Assembly (NCBI GenBank): GCA_937890045.1 | Contig: CALBXV010000262.1 | Location: forward strand, 1-7,779 | Source of the DNA: an uncultured archaeon | GTDB taxonomy: Archaea > Thermoproteota > Nitrososphaeria > Nitrososphaerales > CALBXV01 | Reading direction: 5' to 3' | DNA: 7,779 bases | In this document: positions 1 to 6,963 of the stretch, piece after piece | How the letters are laid out: each line of letters starts with the position of its first letter | How positions within the stretch are numbered: position 1 is the first letter of the stretch | Position numbers and translations under genes: made by a program | Notes under the pieces: generated by a model | The model's database searches: none | What the model was told of the DNA's origin: nothing | What the model saw: the letters and a program-made list of their open reading frames with translations, nothing else

Positions 1-284
1 TGGTCTTTGGTGGGATATGATGATGTGGTTTCTATTCCAACTACGTGTTTATACCATTGTCTCATTACAAACTCTGGAGCTTTGAGATGGAATTGAACCA
101 CCATATGTCGAAATGGTGAGAAGTGTTTATGTTTTGCCAAATATCGCACTAATGCCCTATCTGACTTATCATATGTTTCTTTTCTTTTACCGAAGGATAC
201 GCGTGCCGAGTTCACTACCGTTAAGTCTGAACCTAACGAATCTATAACCTCAACAAATCCTTTATTAAGCACTTGTTTTTTCAT
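1..284 (-). CDS. thyX: Flavin-dependent thymidylate synthase ThyX, N-terminal part (cut by left window edge)
   Basis: ThyX converts dUMP to dTMP using FAD, NADPH and methylenetetrahydrofolate. Many lytic phages carry it to supply thymidylate for genome replication. The first 94 residues are visible and the 3' end lies outside the window. Matches to the family are the opening GFVEVIDSLGSDLTVVNSAR, the HFSPFRH segment (residues 54-60, in place of the usual HxSPFEH), the VVQFHLKAPEFVMRQ strand-helix (62-76) and KH at 79-80, where the canonical RHRxxS signature begins. Here that signature reads KHVVG and continues into IETTSSYPTKD, so the serine and NExSxRY part must lie later, after an insertion. 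The ATG at 284 is chosen because it gives the family N-terminus and has a good ribosome binding site 7 bases upstream. It lies 42 bases after the hub gene on the same strand, so it may share the tail transcript. The identification is firm; activity cannot be judged from this fragment. Confidence 0.87.
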   Translation of the reverse strand, partial: MKKQVLNKGFVEVIDSLGSDLTVVNSARVSFGKRKETYDKSDRALVRYLAKHKHFSPFRHMVVQFHLKAPEFVMRQWYKHVVGIETTSSYPTKD

Positions 285-291
285 TTTATAA

Positions 292-297
292 CCTTTT
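292..297 (-). promoter_or_regulatory. Ribosome binding site of thyX
   Basis: On the minus strand AAAAGG lies 7 bases before the ATG at 284. It is the best Shine-Dalgarno-like match before any start in this window and supports the chosen thyX start. The 42-base gap (285-326) that holds it shows no -10/-35 pair and no T4-type late promoter that I can recognise. Confidence 0.6.
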
Positions 298-326
298 ATT
301 ACTAATAAGTATCAAATTAATTTGTG

Positions 327-3300
327 TTAATTGACTTTCTTTTTATGTTTTGTGCCACGGGTTCCATCAGCATTTTTATCATACCACACGTAGGTTATTT
401 TTTGTTTACCTTCATCTGTGTCCTCATAAGGATATATCTGCCAAGAAGCATTACCGTTGTCACCATGTGCATAGTTTGGATCCCACTCACCATTAAAGGA
501 ATCTTTCTTACTGGCCACGCCAAACCAATCCAAATTATTATCAGAACTGTCAAGGGATTTCCACCATATTAATTCTGGACTAAAATCAAAACCACCTTTT
601 GGATCGACCATATGTTGTAAAAACTTATGTATTTCATTCTCTACACTAAATTTCTCTACTCCATATTTAAACATATTTTCACTATCGAATAATTTTATTA
701 AGTGTGCACGTTCTACATCACTTCTGTCATTCAATCTAGATTGGACATCTTCATCACCTTTCCAAGTATCATCTTTAGTTGAAGGAGGTTTTACCAATTG
801 TGCCCTTTCTTCCCAGTCTGTGCCTAAATAAGAATCAAACATACATTTAAAATAGTCAAACCATATCTCATAACTATCCCCGTTTATTCTTAAATTATAT
901 GTCTGAACTTCTTTGTCAGGCCACCAATCAATATCAATGGTTATTGGTGATTTTTTTTCAAATGTAAATAATTGTTGATATTTTTTAGTTTTTGTCCAGT
1001 TCGGGTCACTCGTCGTATCCCCTTTTGAACGCAAAAATTTATTCATTATATCTTTACCACGTCGTAAAATTGCCATTGGGGTATATAATCCTTCAATTCC
1101 AGTGTTTCCAATGTGTCCAGTTTCATTTAATTTCAAATCATTTTCCATTTGTTCTATATACTCCGTTGTATAACCAGGAATTTTACCATTAAGTTTCCAA
1201 CGATGCGTGTCTGGGTTATCTCCTTTAAATAAATTATAACTTACACATTGAAAAGTTTTATCTACTGAAGTATATGGGTCTCTAGTACTATTATGTGTTT
1301 GTTCGTCTGGCATCGCATATAATATTCCATTATACATTGCGAATCTCATAACTTCTTCTATTGTCCTACCTGAAAACATTGCGGGAGTGCATCTTTCTTC
1401 CCATGAATAGTTCGTGGTGTGGGATGTTTGGTGGGTGTAGGTCGTAGTAGACCATTCAAGTTTACCATCATCTGTTGCAACACTTGTATCTTTTCTCCAA
1501 CCCATAAGAGGTGTGCCTGCACTATGTGTTGTCGAGATAGTATCAAAATATTCATCGTCTAAAATCTTAGTAATTCCCATAAACATTTCAAATCTATTTA
1601 AATATTTTCTATTAATACCTAATATATTTCTGTTTACAAACAATCGAGTTAATAGTGCTTCGGAAGTTACCGCTCCTGCTACTATTGTACCCTTTAATTC
1701 TTTTACTAACTTTTCAAAACCTGACTCCGCTTCGGTTCTATTATATACATGTTTATGATTCATTCTGGGTTGTCCACTTATCGTAGTTTTCCAACCATCT
1801 GGACTTATTGATTGTTCTACATTTGTAACTTGAAACAATAAAGGTAATATACCAGTACTTATATCTGGTCTTAAATGGTTTGGTAAATGCATTGAGGTAA
1901 ATGCATCACCTGGAAAAATACCTGCAGTTCCATCAATTGTAAGTTTAAGTTCTGCAATACCATTTAATAAATCTGTTAAAGCTCCTTTGGATTCAGTTGG
2001 TGATGTGTGCATTATACCTAACATTACTGATATATAGTCACTATTTCCTTCTGATTGTATAGCTCCGTTGTTATATAACGATACCTTCCAATCAGTTTTA
2101 TTTGTAGTTGACTTTCCAGCTTCTGGTGTTTTAAAAAAGTCATGAGCACTCCGAAGAGATATCTGTCCATCATCTATTTTACCCTGTTTGAAGGCCTTTA
2201 CTTTTGTCTCACCTATTTTTGCATTTACTAAATCTTTATCTCTTTTAATAAGAGTATTAATCATATTTGGGCCTGATCCTTCAGATAATGATGCATTTTC
2301 ATCACCCGAATTATTACCAAATTTTGCTACACGGGGTACAGCTGAATATTCTGCAATTCTGGTTACGTTATCAAAAAATCTTTCTTTTGAATCTTCAAAT
2401 GATTTATGCATACTTTTAACGAAAGTTTGAACATCTATATCACCTCTATTTCGTTGTGCTATTTTATTAGCATCCAAATTTCCTCCAGAAAGAGCTGCAA
2501 CTGCAACTTGGCTTGTAGGTATAGTGACTGAATAATCCATAGTGGATACAATAGAATCTTTAGTCCATGTTGGAAATTGATAACATCCATACTGAGAATT
2601 CTTTTTATCTTTTAAATCTATAGTTGAAATTTTAAACTTATCAACACTATATCTTGAATTATTTTTATCTGTTAATCTTGCTATACTTATATCATTAATA
2701 TCCCCCACAACATCAAACTGCCAATAATTTTGATATTCTGCATTAAATTCATTCCATACATTATCTATTGCCTCTCTTAATGTTCCAACTCCTTCAAATT
2801 GTTCTTGTAACCACCTAACATTAAAAAATATATTTCGTATAAATCCTTCTTCAATCTCATGTTCATTTGGAATTTCTGTAGTTTCATCCGTCTTTTCTTC
2901 TGTTACTTCCTTTTTTGGTACAGCAAATTCATATTTTTTTAAACTATCTGGGGCGTTATTTAAAAACTTTCCAAGACTGGCATAAATTCCTTTTGTATCC
3001 TTTTCTAAACTAGGAGTTTTACCAATTAAAATAAACTTATTAACATTCGTGGTAAGTAATTTTTTATGACTTAAAATTCTAACTGATTCTTTTTTAGGGT
3101 TTTTATTCTCATCTAATTCTTTTACTCCTAAAGTTCCAGCATCTGGATCCGATATCAATACATCCTCTATACTTCTAAATTTTAATTTAAGTTCATTAAT
3201 ACCAGTTACCTCACCAGCTTCATTTGTAGTCATTGAAGCATACCCTGCATACTTAGACAATATATTATCTTCAAACCAACCCCATCTAACCCAAGATGCT

Positions 3301-4382
3301 GCTGGAGTATCTTCTGTCATTTTATTATCGGTAATACGTGATGCCGTCAATCCCTCAAATTCTTCATCCTCTTCACCTTCATTAATAGTCTTACCTTTAA
3401 CTCCCACATAAGTGAACCAATTTGCTGGTGTAGGGCCGTAGAATCCATCTGCTAATTTAGCATCTTCCTTTAAAGTAAAATCTTTATCCGTTACCCATAC
3501 TCTAAAATAAGTTGCCAATTTTTGCATTGCTATATTTATATTATCTTGTTCTAATCTACCTATAAGGGAAGCATCATCTGTCAATTCAATCTTTTCGAAT
3601 GCCGTATCAACTGTAAATGTAGTTGTGTCTTTTCCTGCATCTAATAAACTTATACCGTGTGTTGTAAAAGTAGTTGTGCAATCAAACCCACCATCATCTC
3701 TTACCGAGTATTCAAAGTTAGTAATAATTCCAGAAAAAACATCATAATCTCCACCATTGTCGTATATGATTTCATCCAAACTACCTAAATCTTCAAATTT
3801 ATCATACTTTGGTTTAGCTGGTGCATTCTCTTTTCCATCTTTAACTTCAAAAAATTTATTACCCACTAGATTTTTAAATGTTTTACCGTCATAATTCCAA
3901 CCAACTTCTAACATAGTCCATTTACCTGGTGATAAAAAGTGAGGTGTTAATATTTCTAATTCATCTAAATCAAAAACCGTCCAAGTAACTATTGTTTTTC
4001 TTAATGCTTTAGTGGCACCTTCAAATGAAGTAGTAATGGATTTCACTCCAGCTAATGGTTTAAAAAGTGTGCCAGCGTCCCTGTATTGTGATGGACTATA
4101 TTTCATTGTCGCTGAATCTGGTGGAACATATACCTCTTTAAAACCTTTTGCTAAAGAATATCCCACTCCATTATCATTAATTCCCACTCCACCTAAAATA
4201 ACAATAGGATCTATATCTCCTGAAATCCATCTTATCCACGAACTTCTTCCTTGCACTTCATTTAATTTGTTGGGCATTCCACCTTGAGTACCAAGGGCAC
4301 TTGTATCTCTTGATAAAATCTTAGATTTTTCTTCTAATACTCGTTGTATTTTTGGATTTATAGGTTTTAACGCAAATGACAT
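327..4382 (-). CDS. Large baseplate hub-like virion protein (T4 gp27 / P2 gpD type) with long C-terminal extension
   Basis: This 1351-residue protein is probably the central hub at the tail tip, on which the tube and wedges assemble. Residues 113-162 fit the first hub barrel: a GVKSITTSFEG strand, then LRKTIVTWTVFDLDELEILTPHFLSPGKWTMLEVGW, which resembles the hub pattern ending PGxxxxLExGW. Residues 514-570 (FIRNIFFNVRWLQEQF to ISIARLTDKN) resemble a second hub segment. Residues 811-873 (LKLTIDGTAGIFPGDAF to LFQVTNVEQSISPDGWKTTISGQPR) have the typical hub ending, where a strand, a GIxPGD turn and a VTxVxxSIxxxGWxTxIxG hairpin close the barrel. T4 gp27 is under 400 residues, so this protein is over three times that size. 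Acidic linkers sit at 331-345 and 490-512. Residues 880-1351 fall outside the hub pattern. The gene starts 1 base after the LysM gene stop, with no Shine-Dalgarno sequence, so coupling is likely. The hub call rests on remembered family patterns and gene order, not on a search. Confidence 0.68.
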   Translation of the reverse strand: MSFALKPINPKIQRVLEEKSKILSRDTSALGTQGGMPNKLNEVQGRSSWIRWISGDIDPIVILGGVGINDNGVGYSLAKGFKEVYVPPDSATMKYSPSQYRDAGTLFKPLAGVKSITTSFEGATKALRKTIVTWTVFDLDELEILTPHFLSPGKWTMLEVGWNYDGKTFKNLVGNKFFEVKDGKENAPAKPKYDKFEDLGSLDEIIYDNGGDYDVFSGIITNFEYSVRDDGGFDCTTTFTTHGISLLDAGKDTTTFTVDTAFEKIELTDDASLIGRLEQDNINIAMQKLATYFRVWVTDKDFTLKEDAKLADGFYGPTPANWFTYVGVKGKTINEGEEDEEFEGLTASRITDNKMTEDTPAASWVRWGWFEDNILSKYAGYASMTTNEAGEVTGINELKLKFRSIEDVLISDPDAGTLGVKELDENKNPKKESVRILSHKKLLTTNVNKFILIGKTPSLEKDTKGIYASLGKFLNNAPDSLKKYEFAVPKKEVTEEKTDETTEIPNEHEIEEGFIRNIFFNVRWLQEQFEGVGTLREAIDNVWNEFNAEYQNYWQFDVVGDINDISIARLTDKNNSRYSVDKFKISTIDLKDKKNSQYGCYQFPTWTKDSIVSTMDYSVTIPTSQVAVAALSGGNLDANKIAQRNRGDIDVQTFVKSMHKSFEDSKERFFDNVTRIAEYSAVPRVAKFGNNSGDENASLSEGSGPNMINTLIKRDKDLVNAKIGETKVKAFKQGKIDDGQISLRSAHDFFKTPEAGKSTTNKTDWKVSLYNNGAIQSEGNSDYISVMLGIMHTSPTESKGALTDLLNGIAELKLTIDGTAGIFPGDAFTSMHLPNHLRPDISTGILPLLFQVTNVEQSISPDGWKTTISGQPRMNHKHVYNRTEAESGFEKLVKELKGTIVAGAVTSEALLTRLFVNRNILGINRKYLNRFEMFMGITKILDDEYFDTISTTHSAGTPLMGWRKDTSVATDDGKLEWSTTTYTHQTSHTTNYSWEERCTPAMFSGRTIEEVMRFAMYNGILYAMPDEQTHNSTRDPYTSVDKTFQCVSYNLFKGDNPDTHRWKLNGKIPGYTTEYIEQMENDLKLNETGHIGNTGIEGLYTPMAILRRGKDIMNKFLRSKGDTTSDPNWTKTKKYQQLFTFEKKSPITIDIDWWPDKEVQTYNLRINGDSYEIWFDYFKCMFDSYLGTDWEERAQLVKPPSTKDDTWKGDEDVQSRLNDRSDVERAHLIKLFDSENMFKYGVEKFSVENEIHKFLQHMVDPKGGFDFSPELIWWKSLDSSDNNLDWFGVASKKDSFNGEWDPNYAHGDNGNASWQIYPYEDTDEGKQKITYVWYDKNADGTRGTKHKKKVN
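330..1745 (-). other. C-terminal extension of the hub-like protein (residues 880-1351), function unknown
   Basis: After the hub-closing hairpin the protein continues for 472 residues that I cannot assign. The extension holds 16 tryptophans (3.4%) against 16 in the preceding 879 residues (1.8%), including WW pairs at 1153-1154 and 1273-1274. A Thr/His/Tyr-rich stretch at 979-992 precedes SGRTIEEVMRFAMYNGILYAMPDEQTHNS (1004-1031). The protein ends with a lysine-rich tail. The underlying DNA is somewhat richer in G+C than the hub core (about 34% for 961-1680 against about 28% for 2581-3060). There is no signal peptide and no membrane segment. I see no catalytic motif of a lysozyme, peptidase or lyase. 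It could be an added peripheral baseplate domain, a carbohydrate-binding module or a structural arm. Confidence 0.5.
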
Positions 4383-4386
4383 TCTA
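4380..4386 (-). promoter_or_regulatory. LysM gene stop / hub gene start junction (translational coupling)
   Basis: The minus strand reads TAG, A, ATG: the LysM gene stops one base before the hub gene starts. The 20 bases before this ATG (coding for NSLY and flanking residues) contain no AGGAG-like sequence. Ribosomes ending the LysM gene probably restart on the hub gene, which would link the amounts of two partners in the baseplate. The spacing is directly visible; the coupling is inferred. Confidence 0.5.
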
Positions 4387-4695
4387 ATATAAGGAGTTTA
4401 ATTCTTCGAGTGAATTGAAAATCTCTTGTATACTAGTGGACGTGGGTATTCTAAGTTGTTTTCCTGGTTCTAAATATATAGAACCATTAGAAATATTATT
4501 TGCTTTTGCTATAACCCACCAGTATTCAGGAGTTCCATAAAATCTATATGATATGTGTTCTAATTTATCACTTTCTTTTGAAAATATATAAATATCATCA
4601 TCACGTAAAGGGATTTTAGGATATATAATTGGTTTAAAAACTGATTTTTTATTTACTTTTTTATTTTTTGTAAAATTATATCTTGAATTTGGCAT
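4384..4695 (-). CDS. LysM-type baseplate wedge protein (T4 gp53-like / P2 gpX-like)
   Basis: This small protein of 103 residues probably connects the hub to the baseplate wedges inside the virion. The core is DKLEHISYRFYGTPEYWWVIAKANN (residues 43-67), followed by ISNGSIYLEPGKQLRIP (68-84). This is the pattern of tail-associated LysM proteins: a helix with ExxxxxFYGxPxxWWVIxxAN, then a G+-LRIP strand. T4 gp53 has the matching ELANAIYGNPQLYWVLLMCN, and P2 gpX and other contractile injection systems carry LysM proteins in the same position. In such virion proteins the fold serves in assembly and need not bind peptidoglycan. The N-terminus (1-30) is basic and lacks a signal peptide. Two proline-bearing segments (KPIIYPKIPL) resemble the wedge-binding arm of gp53 relatives. 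The ATG at 4695 has AAGAGA upstream. It lies 19 bases after the 748-residue gene and 1 base before the hub gene. Confidence 0.82.
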   Translation of the reverse strand: MPNSRYNFTKNKKVNKKSVFKPIIYPKIPLRDDDIYIFSKESDKLEHISYRFYGTPEYWWVIAKANNISNGSIYLEPGKQLRIPTSTSIQEIFNSLEELNSLY

Positions 4696-4703
4696 TTATA
4701 TTA

Positions 4704-4709
4704 TCTCTT
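4704..4709 (-). promoter_or_regulatory. Ribosome binding site of the LysM-type gene
   Basis: AAGAGA on the minus strand, 8 bases before the ATG at 4695, is a modest Shine-Dalgarno-like match within the 19-base gap. It supports this start. The TATAAATG running into the start codon resembles the T4 late promoter TATAAATA but overlaps the ATG, so it is not called as a promoter. Confidence 0.4.
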
Positions 4710-4714
4710 ATTAA

Positions 4715-6961
4715 TTAACTGTGGGGGTTTTTTCTTTGATCCATAGGAGCTTGCATTGCTGTGTCCACTCCAGCTAAATCTAATGCTTTATTATAAGGAT
4801 CTTTTCTATGTGGTATACCATTTATAACAGTATTATCCGTTCCTTCCAACCAAGGTAAATCAAAGTGTTTTCCTTGCATGGTTTGTAAATTATTACCAAC
4901 ATATTTAAATCCCATAGTTGCCTCAATAACCTTTGGTAATTCTATTCCATCTATCTCATAAGGTGCGTTATCAGGTATTGAATAAGATAATGATTCTATA
5001 AAACCAGGTACTCCTTTATACATATCACCAAATGTAAACTCTGTCCAAGGTGCTGTCATTCTATTACCATCCGTATAATTTGGATATGTTAATCCTGTTA
5101 AGTAATTTAATTTTTCCCATAATGTAAATAATTCTTGTTTTGTTGTTGGTGCTATTGTGAAACCAAAACTAAGTGATCTCTCAGCTCCTTTATACACATG
5201 AACGGAATCGGCTCTACCTATATATTTTTCTGAACCCCACTCTGGAGAAATTGTATCTGTAAGTCCAGATACCGTAGCTCTAAATACTATAAACTTTTTA
5301 TTAACCATATCTTTAAATTGAAATTTTACTAAATCTAAATCTGTTTCGTTCACCCCATATGGTAATATATTTACTTTATCGCCGTGATATCCTGCAAGTG
5401 ATCTTTTATGTACTCCTAACGCATCACTATACCAGTTCGCTTTTTCCCCTGAATCAGCAACTATTTGTGTTGGTGCCGATGCATCTCCCGTGTTTTTAAT
5501 TTTATTCCGTAATTTTGTTGATTTTTCAATGGATTGATTTCTCGTGCTTGGCCAAGGTGGAGTTTCCAACTCTGGATTAGTATTAAGAGAACGTTTATAG
5601 CCATATGCATTTTTCTTAACTAGCTCTTTGTAAGGTAAAGTTTCATAATTTGTAGGATGAGTAGCATCAATTTCGTCTTTATGCACTGTTGAATCATCTC
5701 GGCCAAGCTGGCTCTTCTGATCAATCATATGCTGTTGTGAATTTATTATATTGGCTGGTTTAGATTCTGCCCTAAATTTACCTGCTAGTTCTTTTAAACC
5801 ATCTCCTAGTTTTCCTAATATACCAGCTTTTTTAGCCCTTTCTGCTTCGGCATATGCCTTATTCATTGTAGCTACAATCAATCCTTCTGATTGTGATTCT
5901 AGTTCATCAAATCTCTCTCTTGCATAAGTGGCTAATTTATTTTTCTCTCCTCTACCGCCGGCCCATCCCCATTGGTCATAACCATCAGTTCTCTCATATA
6001 ACCCTTGACCATCTTTTGCAAATCCCATTGAGGTTGCAACTCCTCCCCCGAGACCTTTTATATCGATAAATCTTGAAACATTAGCAAATGGAATTATACT
6101 TGCATTAATATGTAGAGGATTGTATAATTGAGTTTCTTTTCTTGGATTTAAATACTGTAATACAAATTGTTTACCTAACCACCAAAGTCCACTTCCACTT
6201 GTTAAAAATTTACCTAATCTAATTTGGTCTGTTAGTGCAGTACCTAAATGTGTAGTAATTCCACCACGAACAAAATCAGTAGTATGTCCCACATTAGAAA
6301 GTCTGTTTTTTGCCCAACCATATCTATTTACATCCATTAATGATTGTAAAATTATTGGATGTGTGTTTGAGTTAGAATCTAATCGTATTTGATTCTCTTT
6401 TTTAAATTCATATCTTACTTTATATCTAAATCTATCATTGGTAGAATGTAAAAACTGTTTTCTTAATTTACTTTCTGGATATGACATCATAGAAGATAAT
6501 CCACCCACCATATTAGGGAATTTTCTTTCAAAATCACTTATTGGTGATAAATTATTACCTTGATAATCTACTCTTTTTAAATCAAGAGGCCACTTAAAAT
6601 TCTTACCTTGTACGTTCTTATATTGTGATTCACCCAATTTAAAATTTTTCTTAAACCCGTCATTTACTTTAAAATTTAAATCAAAAAAGTTATAACTCGA
6701 ATTTCTTTCTCCAAATGTCTTCTCAAATGGATATGTTTTATTTAACTTAAATCCTGTATTTGGGGATTTCATATTTAAAGTAAATCCTTTTGCATAATCA
6801 TCTACGAAATAATCCGATTGTCCTAATTTGAGTTTGTATGGTTGAAATTTTGTAAATGATCCTGGTTTAAAATCCTTAGTGAATCCTCTTGCGCTATCAT
6901 CTGTAAAGTAATCAGTAGTACTTAATTTATTTAATTTAGATTTTAATTCTGATAATGCCAT
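4715..6961 (-). CDS. Virion protein, probable tail tube initiator/cap (gpU / gp48-like position), 748 residues
   Basis: This is probably a structural protein joining the tail tube to the hub. The best evidence is the C-terminal domain, about residues 540-690. It runs DLDLVKFQFKD, FIVFRATVSGLTDTISPEW, YIGRADSVHVYKGAERSLSFGFTI, then LWEKLNYLTGLTYPNY, FTFGDMYKGVPGFIESLSYSI and LPKVIEATMGFKYV. This strand-helix-strand layout resembles the barrel of tail tube, initiator and terminator proteins, including the RxxxVxxYxGxxRSLSFxF pattern of the P2 gpU / Mu DNA-circularization type. Before it lie an N-terminal tandem repeat (17-28 and 50-61), a middle part with GLWWLGKQFVLQYLNPRKETQLYNPL (258-283) and a charged helical stretch (339-400). 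The gene begins 2 bases after the tape measure stop. The nearest GGAG (6978-6981) is 16 bases away, too far to be a normal binding site, so coupling is likely. Gene order fits P2 U and T4 48. A virion role is likely; the precise role is inferred. Confidence 0.6.
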   Translation of the reverse strand: MALSELKSKLNKLSTTDYFTDDSARGFTKDFKPGSFTKFQPYKLKLGQSDYFVDDYAKGFTLNMKSPNTGFKLNKTYPFEKTFGERNSSYNFFDLNFKVNDGFKKNFKLGESQYKNVQGKNFKWPLDLKRVDYQGNNLSPISDFERKFPNMVGGLSSMMSYPESKLRKQFLHSTNDRFRYKVRYEFKKENQIRLDSNSNTHPIILQSLMDVNRYGWAKNRLSNVGHTTDFVRGGITTHLGTALTDQIRLGKFLTSGSGLWWLGKQFVLQYLNPRKETQLYNPLHINASIIPFANVSRFIDIKGLGGGVATSMGFAKDGQGLYERTDGYDQWGWAGGRGEKNKLATYARERFDELESQSEGLIVATMNKAYAEAERAKKAGILGKLGDGLKELAGKFRAESKPANIINSQQHMIDQKSQLGRDDSTVHKDEIDATHPTNYETLPYKELVKKNAYGYKRSLNTNPELETPPWPSTRNQSIEKSTKLRNKIKNTGDASAPTQIVADSGEKANWYSDALGVHKRSLAGYHGDKVNILPYGVNETDLDLVKFQFKDMVNKKFIVFRATVSGLTDTISPEWGSEKYIGRADSVHVYKGAERSLSFGFTIAPTTKQELFTLWEKLNYLTGLTYPNYTDGNRMTAPWTEFTFGDMYKGVPGFIESLSYSIPDNAPYEIDGIELPKVIEATMGFKYVGNNLQTMQGKHFDLPWLEGTDNTVINGIPHRKDPYNKALDLAGVDTAMQAPMDQRKNPHS
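6779..6913 (-). repeat. Two-copy repeat in the N-terminus of the 748-residue protein
   Basis: The segments at 6913-6878 (DYFTDDSARGFT, residues 17-28) and 6814-6779 (DYFVDDYAKGFT, residues 50-61) match at 9 of 12 residues and 27 of 36 bases, with a period of 33 codons. The residues before them (LNKLSTT and LKLGQS) are also alike, and both are followed by a Lys/Phe/Pro segment. The acidic-aromatic motif repeated in a basic context suggests two equivalent binding sites, perhaps for repeated subunits of the tail tip. Confidence 0.75.
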
Positions 6962-6963
6962 GA

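Noticed and set aside
296..308. TTATTA-C-TAATAA dyad in the 42-base gap before thyX
   Set aside because: The arms are only A and T with a single central base, there is no GC stem and no T-run in the right place, so it is not a convincing terminator or operator in AT-rich DNA.
342..380. DKNADG near the hub C-terminus, resembling a calcium-binding EF-hand or dockerin loop
   Set aside because: Only D1335, N1337, D1339 and G1340 fit; the required acidic residue at loop position 12 is absent (histidine at 1346), and there is no flanking helix pair or second copy.
324..572. Plus-strand open frames here and at 992-1192, 1513-1758, 2188-2430, 4012-4287 and 7099-7344, plus a minus-strand frame at 1358-1555
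   Set aside because: All lie within well-supported minus-strand genes, lack ribosome binding sites and encode low-complexity or reverse-complement-type sequences with no family resemblance.
3533..3540. TATAAATA on the minus strand, the T4 late promoter sequence
   Set aside because: It lies deep inside the hub coding sequence, thousands of bases from the next gene start, and an 8-base AT-only match is expected by chance here.
327..4382. Frameshift or fusion error making the hub gene artificially long
   Set aside because: The 1351-codon frame is uninterrupted with protein-like composition throughout. The composition shift near residue 880 is modest and better explained by an added domain than by a sequencing error.
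4384..4695. Secreted peptidoglycan-binding LysM protein or endolysin
   Set aside because: There is no signal peptide and no catalytic domain; the FYGxPxxWWVIxxAN form and the tail gene context fit a baseplate component.
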